Position numbers and translations under genes: made by a program | The notes under the pieces: generated by a model | Databases searched by the model: none | Told to the model about the DNA's origin: nothing | What the model saw: the letters and a program-made list of their open reading frames with translations, nothing else | Shown here: one piece after another, positions 1 through 6,248 of the stretch | Layout: the number at the start of each line of letters is the position of its first letter | Position numbering within the stretch: position 1 is the stretch's first letter | Assembly: GCA_034721855.1 (NCBI GenBank) | Contig: JAYENB010000101.1 | Span: forward strand, 1 to 18,784 | DNA from: JAQIBY01 sp034721855 | GTDB lineage: Bacteria; Bacteroidota; Bacteroidia; Bacteroidales; ML635J-15 | Direction: 5' to 3' | Length of the DNA: 18,784 nucleotides

Positions 1-282
1 AAGGCCGGAAACCTGCACACTTTGTTGTCCATCATCCGTAAGGTTTATGGTGCGGACGGGCTGGCCGTAGATGTTGTTGATTTTGATTTTACTGCCTGCT
101 GCCTCACAATACACTTCTACGGTGAAATTTCCTGCGTTGGGATTGGGAATGATGGTGAGGTTGGGGGCGGGGGTGTCGGTGTTATCACTTTGTTCCGTGC
201 CAGGGGTATTCAGGCTATCCTGTGATTGAATAAACTCCATGGTGTTTTCATAGGTTTGCCTGCAATCCTGGATGGCAACCAT
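1..282 (-). CDS. C-terminal end of a T9SS-exported protein (partial, probably decayed gene)
   Basis: On the minus strand this frame reads a helical linker (QDCRQTYENTMEFIQSQ), an acidic Thr/Pro-rich stretch (GTEQSDNTDTPAP), then a T9SS type A sorting domain: IIPNPNAGNFTVEV followed by IKINNIYGQPVRTINL. That domain is known to direct outer-membrane export and surface anchoring in Bacteroidota. The reading frame runs off the window at base 1, so the last 20-30 residues are not visible. The start given (ATG at 280-282) is only the first Met after an in-frame TAA at 292-294; no signal peptide is present. Protein-like sequence continues upstream of that stop in the same frame (FPNGFVAIRFSVTPYE), and a further piece lies in another frame. 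I therefore think this is the tail of a larger, broken exported protein. The identity of its catalytic or binding domain cannot be told from what remains. Confidence 0.6.
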   Translation of the reverse strand, partial: MVAIQDCRQTYENTMEFIQSQDSLNTPGTEQSDNTDTPAPNLTIIPNPNAGNFTVEVYCEAAGSKIKINNIYGQPVRTINLTDDGQQSVQVSGL

Positions 283-291
283 AAACTCAAA

Positions 292-459
292 TTATTCATA
301 AGGCGTAACAGAAAAGCGAATGGCTACAAAGCCATTAGGAAAATTTATTGCTGCAATTTAACCACAAACCATGCGGATATGTGTCTCGTGCCATCGTTTG
401 AGGTGATTTTGATGTTGACCATCAAAAATATTTCTCTGTCATCAGTAGGTCAGCATTAA
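292..459 (-). pseudogene. Remnant of the upstream part of the T9SS-tail gene
   Basis: Between the T9SS-tail frame and the palindromic element are two short minus-strand stretches that look coding but are separated by stops. One (345-422, start ATG at 420-422) reads MVNIKITSNDGTRHISAWFV and on to KLQQ before TAA. The other is in frame with the T9SS tail and reads FPNGFVAIRFSVTPYE before TAA at 292-294. Neither is long enough to assign to a family. The simplest reading is one gene damaged by a frameshift and a stop. I could not show that this piece was once joined to the protease fragment on the other side of the palindromic element. Confidence 0.3.
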
Positions 460-464
460 CTAAA

Positions 465-592
465 TAGTGTCCGTCCATAATGTCCGATTTCTGCGTTACG
501 CTCGCATTGACAACCAGTCATTTACGCCAGTAAACTCCTGGTTGCCAATACTTCGCAAGCCTTGAACTCGAACATTATGACCCAGACACTGA
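465..592. repeat. Imperfect palindromic element flanked by an 11-bp direct repeat
   Basis: The arms start with CATAATGTCCGA (476) and end with TCGAACATTATG (579), 11 of 12 bases complementary. Inner arms pair again (GACAACCAGTCATTTAC against GTAAACTCCTGGTTGCC) around a 4-base centre at 526-529. The outer arms AGTGTCC (466) and the complement in CAGACACT (583-590) extend it to about 125 bp. The sequence ACTAAATAGTG occurs at 459-469 and again at 607-617, on either side of the element. This could be a target-site duplication of a small non-autonomous element, although the left copy partly overlaps the outer arm. No transposase is encoded. Confidence 0.7.
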
Positions 593-607
593 CTCTATTG
601 ACAAGCA

Positions 608-1821
608 CTAAATAGTGCCATATCCCACTAAACAAGTAGCATGACCATCATATGCAAAGGTCATTGGACCTTTTTCTATCAGCTGCTTACGAAGGGAATC
701 TATATCATTAGAATAATAATATTTTTGATATCCAACTATTTGCACTTTTTGCTCGGGATCAGTACATTTTTTAGAACAACTGCATGTATCATTTATATAA
801 GGAAAACAACTTTCGTTTACTATTCCATAATCGCGTATATATCTTAAAACCTGCGAAACAAACCCACCATTATAACAAGTCCTATTTGAATATGGGTTGC
901 ATTCCATAGCCTCATGTTCTGATAAGTTGTAATCAAGGTGTTGATTATAATACAAATTCATTCTTGCCTCTACTGCATTAACTGGACTAAAAAGGAAACA
1001 CCCACTTCCGCATCTTTCATATGGAGCACCATAATTACAACGCTGACAATGTATTCTCGTCATCCAGCCATTTCCTTGTTCATGAATTGAGTCCCCAATG
1101 GCATATTCAAAATATGCATCAGGATCGCCATCCCAATAAGGCGATGTGGAATCTGTTGCACCATGCCTTTCACGCCAATCCCAATGGTTTATAAATGCAG
1201 AATTAAAGTATTCTCTTGTATCCGGTATAAAGCGCGAATAGATACCATAAGCATAGTATTCATATGCGTATGAATTATGACCGAAATAATCATAATTCCT
1301 GCTAATCATTTTTTCTTTCCAAACCGCTGTATCTGAACGCCATATATATCCCTCTGATTCTAAATTGCTGTTTAACTGAAGTATTTTTTGATTAATTTTA
1401 TAATCATAACTTGTGATGTCATATTGCATTAATTCTTTTTCGCTTTCAAACAATCTAATGGAATCAAGTTGCAATGTTGCGTCATCAATATATATTCCAA
1501 TTTCTTTTGGATAAACACCATTTTCCAAAAAACATTTTCTTCGGTGACATTTAGTTGATATTGCCCATTCAAATATAATGGATAGTAAAATTCATTTAAC
1601 ATAGCAATTTCATTGCCTGTACTAAAAAATACGGTTCTGACTAAGCTACTTTCCGTTGATAAATCCACATCCCCAAATAATTGAATACCATAAATTTTAA
1701 AATGGTAAGATGTTAGGTCTATAACATCGTCAGCATTATACTTTTTGTCAATCTTTATTGTTTCTGAACAATATGCATTGATGCTTGCTATAAATAATAA
1801 AAAGGCAATTAATTTTCTCAT
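608..1821 (-). pseudogene. Secreted papain-like (C1 family) cysteine protease, frameshifted and C-terminally truncated
   Basis: The protein starts with a signal peptide (MRKLIAFLLFIASINAYCSE; ATG at 1819-1821, four bases after the stop of the gene before it). The reading frame changes near 1527-1532: one extra base in that A6 run (T6 on the coding strand) would join NVTEENVF to LENGVYPKEIGIYIDD and give one frame of 404 residues. The papain signatures are clear: CGSGCFLFS (family CGSCWAFS, with one inserted residue before the catalytic Cys), NLSEHEAMEC (family DLSEQELVDC), CYNGGF (family GCNGG) and GHATCLVGYG with the catalytic His. The frame ends TAG right after GYGTI, so the catalytic Asn (NSWG motif) and everything after it are missing. 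The stop lies within the direct repeat that flanks the palindromic element. It is most likely inactive. The frameshift could be a sequencing error, but the missing C-terminus does not depend on it. Confidence 0.8.
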
Positions 1822-1825
1822 AATG

Positions 1826-3328
1826 TTATTTTTTAACGATTTTATGTACTTCATTATTGATTTTCAGAAAGTAAATTCCTTTTTGTACTCCGGTCATGTT
1901 AATTTTATTTTTATTGGCATTGAGGCTCCCTTTTTTTACCTCCATCCCAATTGAATTATATATGGTAAAGGATTTACCAACAAAATCTGGATTGTTCATT
2001 TCAATTATTATGTCAGAATTGGTAGGATTGGGATATACCCTTATTCCAATTTTTTTATCAATAAAATTCATATTTGTTGTGCTGTCACAATACTCAAAAT
2101 CGGGATTATGATATAATTCTTCGTCATTTAAAAACACACAAAGCAAATTAGTAGAATAACCTGTTAAAGTCTGGTAAATGTCCCACATCCAGGTATCTGA
2201 GCCAATACTTTGTACCCACCTTCCCCCGGTTACTTCCCACACGGTTTTATCTTCTTCATTTAACGACATTGTTGACATATCTTCAAGCTCACACAAAATA
2301 CTGTCATCCTCCCAGTACATAATATCTCCGGCATGGACAGAAAAATCAAAGTATCTTACCGTATCTCCCACTTCCAGCGAATAATCAAATATCTTTTCTT
2401 CATTGCCATCGGTATCTCTGAGATATAAAACACTGTCTTCATTATCCATACGTAAATAGGCATAGTCTTGTATGAATTCCCCGCCAAAACCATCTAATTG
2501 CATAATTCTATGATAAGTTTTTTGTTCATTATTGTCATAAAACGGACCCCATAATTTTAAATAATATATTTCTTCAACACTGCCTGGTGGTGATTCAGAA
2601 CTTCTCATGCCAATACTCCATTCGGTACCGCTACGTGCATAAAGGTTATAAAAAGCTTCTTTTGTATCCGTACAAAAATCAAATTCCGGGTTTTGGTATA
2701 ATTGAACTCCATCATGAAAAACACAAAGCAAGTCTGTAGAATAACCAACCAGCGTTTGATAGATGTCCCACATCCAGGTATCTGAACCAATGCTCTGGAC
2801 CCACCTTCCACCGGTTACTTGCCACACTTTTTTATCCTCTCCGTTTATTGATATATATGACACTCCTTGTAAAACACATAATGTACTATCCAACCCTATC
2901 TCAATCTCATCCCAGTACATAATATCTCCGGCATGGACAGAAAAATCAAAGTATCTTACCGTATCACCCACCTCCAGTGAATAATCAAAAATCATTTCTT
3001 CATCGCCATCGGTATCTCTTAGATATAAAACACTGTCTTCATCTAATCGCAGGTAGGCAAAATCTTGTAAGTATTCACCGCCAAAATCATCTACCTGGAT
3101 TAATTTGTGATAAGTTACACTATTGATCACTTCATATCCTGAAAGCTTCAGAAAATATGTTTCCTCAACATCCCATGGTGGTGATACGGAACTTCTCATG
3201 CCGATGCTCCATTCGGTACTATCCGCTGCGCAAAGGTTGTAAAATGCATCTTCCTGGGTATAAGCTTTTAATGAAATTAAAGCAATTACACATAAAATCA
3301 ATACACTTTTTACTTTTGTTTTTTTCAT
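1826..3328 (-). CDS. T9SS-exported protein with two tandem ~190-residue repeats
   Basis: A 500-residue secreted protein. I place the start at ATG 3326-3328 because it gives a textbook signal peptide (MKKTKVKSVLILCVIALISL, cleavage probably near AYTQE); the frame is open for 68 more codons upstream but those do not look like protein. Residues 27-219 and 225-414 are tandem copies of one domain: FYNL.A...EWSIGMRSS.SPP at the start, LRDTDG.EE.IFDYSLEVGD and VRYFDFSVHAGDIMYW in the middle, and VTGGRWVQSIGSDTWMWDIY near the end. Residues 428-500 form a T9SS type A sorting domain (VYPNPTNSDIIIEM, SFTIYNSIGMEVKKG, GVQKGIYFLKI). The protein is presumably delivered to the cell surface or medium. I do not recognise the repeat as a named enzyme family; similar modules sit next to T9SS tails in other Bacteroidota. 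The gene ends four bases before the protease fragment starts, so the two were probably co-transcribed. Confidence 0.88.
   Translation of the reverse strand: MKKTKVKSVLILCVIALISLKAYTQEDAFYNLCAADSTEWSIGMRSSVSPPWDVEETYFLKLSGYEVINSVTYHKLIQVDDFGGEYLQDFAYLRLDEDSVLYLRDTDGDEEMIFDYSLEVGDTVRYFDFSVHAGDIMYWDEIEIGLDSTLCVLQGVSYISINGEDKKVWQVTGGRWVQSIGSDTWMWDIYQTLVGYSTDLLCVFHDGVQLYQNPEFDFCTDTKEAFYNLYARSGTEWSIGMRSSESPPGSVEEIYYLKLWGPFYDNNEQKTYHRIMQLDGFGGEFIQDYAYLRMDNEDSVLYLRDTDGNEEKIFDYSLEVGDTVRYFDFSVHAGDIMYWEDDSILCELEDMSTMSLNEEDKTVWEVTGGRWVQSIGSDTWMWDIYQTLTGYSTNLLCVFLNDEELYHNPDFEYCDSTTNMNFIDKKIGIRVYPNPTNSDIIIEMNNPDFVGKSFTIYNSIGMEVKKGSLNANKNKINMTGVQKGIYFLKINNEVHKIVKK
2087..3250 (-). repeat. Intragenic tandem duplication (two units of about 570-580 bp)
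   Basis: The two halves of the T9SS protein gene (2087-2656 and 2672-3250) are direct repeats. Several stretches are identical or nearly so, for example around 2311-2358 and 2911-2958, offset exactly 600 bases. The stretch at 2180-2200 matches 2765-2785 at an offset of 585. The 15-base change in offset corresponds to five extra residues in the first protein repeat (EIEIGLDS region). Other parts are clearly diverged, so the duplication is not brand new. Confidence 0.85.
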
Positions 3329-3596
3329 AACACAAATTTTTAAAAAATTTCCCTTTCCATACATCTCATCTTTCCAATTACAGCACAAAATAATAAAACC
3401 TTTCATCAAAACCAAATAAAATGTTATCATTTTAATAGCAATTATACCAGATGTCCCCCTTATACAAGCACCAAAACACAAACACCAAACCTGTACCGAC
3501 AGATGACGGTAACTCAAACCTGCCCCGCCCATGGCTAATTGCCGAAAAGCTTATCAACATTTTGAGGTTGAAATACGAACAATCCAACAACACCTA

Positions 3597-4430
3597 TCAA
3601 TCAAAATACTGAATCTCATACGTTTTCTTTACCATGTCGTTTGATTCTTTGATGACATTTCCATGTTCATCGTAGTCATACTCGGTTTGAGCTATGATGT
3701 TGCCTGCAGCGTTGGTATGTGTTTCTTTTTTTAGCAAATCGCCTTCATATTCCCGGGAAATAATACCTGCCTGTGCAGATTGTTGCTTCAGCAAATGGCC
3801 TTTATCGTCATACTCAAGCACAAAACGGTCAATGACTTTACGCTTGTGGTTTTTTACTATCATACTCTCAATATCGCCATTTTCAGTGTAGGAGTATTCA
3901 CGGATGCGTACCGGTTTTTTCATTTTCTTTTCGTATTCTTCCTGCACAACAACCTGTCCTTTGTCATTGTAAGTCAGCCTAACAGCACTGACAAGCTTGC
4001 CGCGATGGTCATACTCCGCTTTTTCGGTCATCTTATCGTTTTCATCGTATTGCTGTACGGTGTATTCTTCAATCTCCCCGTTTTCATCTACTTCCTCTAT
4101 CCGGAGTTCTCCCTTATTTTTATCCCTGATGACATTCCTAATGGCTGAATACCCTTCTGCATAGTGGATTCTTTCTGTTTTTAATTTCCCATCGGTATCA
4201 TATTCAAAATGGTGTTCTTCTGCCAGTTCATCTTCGGAGATGTGATTTTTTTCTGTGACTTTTTTGCCATCTTCATAGATGTTCTCTATTTTTTCTATCA
4301 CGTTTCCATCGGCATCGTACTTAATGCTGAGTGTCAGTTCATTGTCATCGTTGTATTCAAGGTATTCCGATAGAAATGAAGTGCCGTCAATTTCAGTCTG
4401 AATCGTCTTTATGCTTTTGATTTTTGTCAT
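3597..4430 (-). CDS. YD-repeat (RHS-like) protein
   Basis: A 277-residue acidic protein built of repeated units of about 20 residues with the pattern Y-D-x-x-G-x-x-x-x-E (for example LSIKYDADGNVIEKIENIY, HHFEYDTDGKLKTERIHY, FVLEYDDKGHLLKQQ, TEYDYDEHGNVIKESND). This is the YD/RHS-type repeat, which folds into beta-hairpin shells in large toxin-carrying proteins. Here there is no signal peptide, no RHS core motif and no toxin tip. The protein therefore appears to be a free-standing, cytoplasmic repeat protein that may bind a partner. Start: ATG at 4428-4430; an in-frame TTG eight codons upstream is less likely. It has its own upstream region, shared divergently with the lipid kinase gene. The function is unknown. 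Confidence 0.8.
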   Translation of the reverse strand: MTKIKSIKTIQTEIDGTSFLSEYLEYNDDNELTLSIKYDADGNVIEKIENIYEDGKKVTEKNHISEDELAEEHHFEYDTDGKLKTERIHYAEGYSAIRNVIRDKNKGELRIEEVDENGEIEEYTVQQYDENDKMTEKAEYDHRGKLVSAVRLTYNDKGQVVVQEEYEKKMKKPVRIREYSYTENGDIESMIVKNHKRKVIDRFVLEYDDKGHLLKQQSAQAGIISREYEGDLLKKETHTNAAGNIIAQTEYDYDEHGNVIKESNDMVKKTYEIQYFD

Positions 4431-4497
4431 ATCAATGTATTTATTATGATGCAATTATTTTACACAACCTCCCTTAGAGTCTGTGAAAAACATACCT

Positions 4498-4505
4498 CAA
4501 AAATA
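4498..4505 (-). promoter_or_regulatory. Possible Bacteroidota -7 element for the YD-repeat gene
   Basis: On the minus strand the sequence TATTTTTG fits the Bacteroidota -7 consensus TAnnTTTG. It lies about 67 bases upstream of the YD-repeat start codon. No good -33 TTTG is visible at the expected distance, so the call is weak. Confidence 0.3.
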
Positions 4506-4610
4506 GCAAGAATTATTTGTTCTTACTTATATTTCATAGCTAATAATGTGTTACATTTTTTTGGGCAGCAGGAAAAACATTGCTTTTCAGAAACATTATC
4601 TCCGCCTTTG

Positions 4611-4715
4611 CCTGCTACCTCCCACCGTCTATACCGTTTTTTGCGATACTGCAGAACAGGAGTTCCCCCGTCACTCTGTCTGCAGTGCAAAAAATACGGC
4701 ATAGCCGGTAGCAGG
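4611..4715. repeat. Palindromic intergenic element
   Basis: The outer arms are CCTGCTACC (4611-4619) and GGTAGCAGG (4707-4715). Next inward, TATACCGTTTTTTGCGATAC pairs with the complement of GTGCAAAAAATACGGCATA, with small bulges. The inner arms ACTGCAGAACAG and CTGTCTGCAGT close a loop centred near 4663. It occupies the divergent intergenic space between the YD-repeat gene and the lipid kinase gene (4431-4861). Apart from this element and a weak promoter I see no gene in that space. Confidence 0.65.
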
Positions 4716-4861
4716 GTAATTCGGCGCCGGCGGGCTGCAGGGATTAAGGATAAAGCAGACCCGTTTAGTGTCCAAATTAAAAGAAAAATCTGCATAAAAT
4801 TATTAAAGAAAACAGAAAAACAGTAACATTGTGCCAAATTTGCCACCGGATAAAGATTAAC

Positions 4862-5785
4862 ATGACAAGAAATTATTTATTCATAGTAAATCCCAATGCT
4901 GGCAACAGCAAGGCCGGAAAGGACTGGAGGCGCATTGAAAAAATTCTGCAAAAGCGGGAAGTGAAATACAAGGCCATGTTAACAGCTCAGTCTGGCCATG
5001 CGCTTAATATCATTTCCGAAGAACTGCAACTTGGGTACAAAACAATCATTGTCGTAGGTGGAGATGGGACGTTAAATGAGGTGGTAAATGGTATTTTTCA
5101 TCAAAACATTGTCCCTCCGGAACAAGTGAACCTTGGTATAATCCCTGTAGGAACAGGCAATGATTGGGCACGTTATTACAAATTACCACGCAATTACAAT
5201 AAAGCATTGAACAGGATTTTTAAGCATAAAACACATTTCCAGGATGTTGGCAGAGTGAGATACACGTACGAAGGAAAAGAAAATATCAGTTATTTTGTCA
5301 ATATTGCTGGTTTTGGTTTTGATGCTGAAGTGGTGAATAGAACCAATGTCATCCAGGAACGTGGAAACAGAGCTGCTATTACTTACCTGTATAGTTTGTT
5401 AAGATGTTTGTTTTCATACAAAGCAGAAGAACTCAATCTGATTATCAATGACAAGCACATCCGGCAAAAAGTGTTCAGTATCAGTATTGGAAATGGTAAA
5501 TACAGTGGTGGTGGTATGCGTCAGACACCTCATGCCGTGATAAACGACGGGTTGCTTGATGTAACCGTATATGACGATATGTCCGTGTGGAAAATTGTTG
5601 TCAACTTGCCGAAATTATACAATGGAAGAGTGAAAAAACTGAATACCGTGAGCTCTTATCGTTCATCAAAACTTGCAATATTTAACGAGAATAAACCACT
5701 TTTTGCAGAAATTGACGGCGAATTAATAAAAGGAACGCATTTTAATGTCGAAATTTTGCCTTCCGCACTCCGGATTTTGTTATAG
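4862..5785 (+). CDS. YegS/diacylglycerol kinase family lipid kinase
   Basis: A 307-residue protein with the diacylglycerol-kinase catalytic fold (DAGK_cat). It should transfer phosphate from ATP to a lipid alcohol such as diacylglycerol or a sphingoid base at the inner face of the membrane. Visible motifs: VNPNAG (residues 9-14) at the start of the fold, the nucleotide-binding GGDGTLNE (66-73), GTGND (97-101), NIAGFGFDAEV in the middle, and the second domain with SIGNGKYSGGGM, INDGLLDVTV and AEIDGE. The length is usual for this bacterial family. The start is ATG 4862, because family members begin a few residues before the IVNPNAG strand; an in-frame TTG at 4829 is less likely. It is transcribed away from the YD-repeat gene and followed by a palindromic element. 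The exact lipid cannot be told from sequence. Confidence 0.93.
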   Translation: MTRNYLFIVNPNAGNSKAGKDWRRIEKILQKREVKYKAMLTAQSGHALNIISEELQLGYKTIIVVGGDGTLNEVVNGIFHQNIVPPEQVNLGIIPVGTGNDWARYYKLPRNYNKALNRIFKHKTHFQDVGRVRYTYEGKENISYFVNIAGFGFDAEVVNRTNVIQERGNRAAITYLYSLLRCLFSYKAEELNLIINDKHIRQKVFSISIGNGKYSGGGMRQTPHAVINDGLLDVTVYDDMSVWKIVVNLPKLYNGRVKKLNTVSSYRSSKLAIFNENKPLFAEIDGELIKGTHFNVEILPSALRILL

Positions 5786-5803
5786 AATATTATGAGGCCG
5801 GTC

Positions 5804-5936
5804 TAAAAAGTCATTTTATCCCCCAAAGCCGCTAAGACACAAAGAAATCACAAAGTTAAATTTATTGAATACCAGTACTTTGTGAAACTTGGTGTCTTTG
5901 TGGCTTGGTGGGAAATTTTGTTATTTTTACTTTTTA
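5804..5936. repeat. Palindromic intergenic element
   Basis: Left arm CCCCAAAGCCGCTAAGACAC (from 5821) continues into AAAGAAATCACAAAGT. The right arm ACTTTGTGAAACTTGGTGTC continues into TTTGTGGCTTGGTGGG (ending 5912). They are largely complementary across a loop of about 20 bases. Weak outer arms TAAAAAGT (5804) and ACTTTTTA (5929-5936) extend it. The unit contains the AAGACACAAAG / CTTTGTGTCTT-like theme common in Bacteroidota intergenic DNA. It could serve as a transcription stop for the lipid kinase gene, but no T-run directly follows the main stem. Confidence 0.7.
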
Positions 5937-5984
5937 AACTAAACTCATATTATAATTAGTATTTTTATCGTTGTCAATAATAAG

Positions 5985-6073
5985 ATGAATGTTATGAAGC
6001 TTACAATTCTATATGATAACACCTTATTTGATTCGGAATTAGAAGCAGATTGGGGTTTTTCATGTCTTGTAGA
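5985..6073 (+). CDS. N-terminal fragment of an MBL-fold metallo-hydrolase, cut by an assembly gap
   Basis: Only the first 29 residues are present before the N-run: MNVMKLTILYDNTLFDSELEADWGFSCLV. The pattern K-(L/I)-T-(I/V)-L-x-D-N-T, then a short helix, then ADWGFSCL(V/I)E is typical of the start of metallo-beta-lactamase-fold hydrolases of the MptE / dihydropterin ribofuranosyl-aminobenzene phosphate synthase-like group. In these the metal-binding HxHxDH motif comes soon after. That motif and the remaining roughly 220 residues fall in the gap. The start may be ATG 5985 or the in-frame ATG 5994; family members favour MKLT. The assignment rests on a short stretch and the substrate is unknown. 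Confidence 0.6.
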
Positions 6074-6173
6074 NNNNNNNNNNNNNNNNNNNNNNNNNNN
6101 NNNNNNNNNNNNNNNNNNNNNNNNNNNNNNNNNNNNNNNNNNNNNNNNNNNNNNNNNNNNNNNNNNNNNNNNN
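6074..6173. other. Assembly gap 1 (100 N, true length unknown)
   Basis: Exactly 100 N. Unlike the two other gaps, the bases on the two sides do not repeat each other. The gene entering from the left is missing most of its length, while the right side starts in a promoter region. Real sequence, at least about 650 bp if the MBL gene is complete, is therefore missing here. Confidence 0.9.
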
Positions 6174-6198
6174 TTTTTACGTTGTTATCAACAAATAC

Positions 6199-6227
6199 TT
6201 TGAAATCTGTATTTTTATTTAGTTTTG
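6199..6227 (+). promoter_or_regulatory. Bacteroidota-type promoter for the MORN_2-repeat gene
   Basis: TTTG at 6199-6202 and TAGTTTTG (consensus TAnnTTTG) at 6220-6227, separated by 17 bases. This matches the -33/-7 promoter layout of the Bacteroidota primary sigma factor. The start codon follows 21 bases later, after an AGAAAG stretch. Confidence 0.6.
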
Positions 6228-6248
6228 TACAAATTATTATCTAGAAAG

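Noticed and set aside
4640..4740. tRNA or other RNA gene in the GC-rich part of the divergent intergenic space
   Set aside because: No cloverleaf, T-loop (GGTTCRA) or acceptor pairing found; the GC-rich pairing is that of the palindromic element.
4446..4846. Overlapping frames of 107-126 codons on both strands before the lipid kinase gene
   Set aside because: They cover a palindromic element, use a poor start, and their translations resemble no protein; the open frames follow from the inverted repeat.
4862..5785. NAD kinase or phosphofructokinase (GGDGT motif)
   Set aside because: The NPNAG start, GTGND and the C-terminal GLLDV and EIDGE motifs identify the diacylglycerol-kinase family.
5804..5936. 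Classical intrinsic terminator for the lipid kinase gene
   Set aside because: The arms are long and imperfect with a 20-base loop and no T-run directly after the main stem, so it is better called a palindromic repeat.
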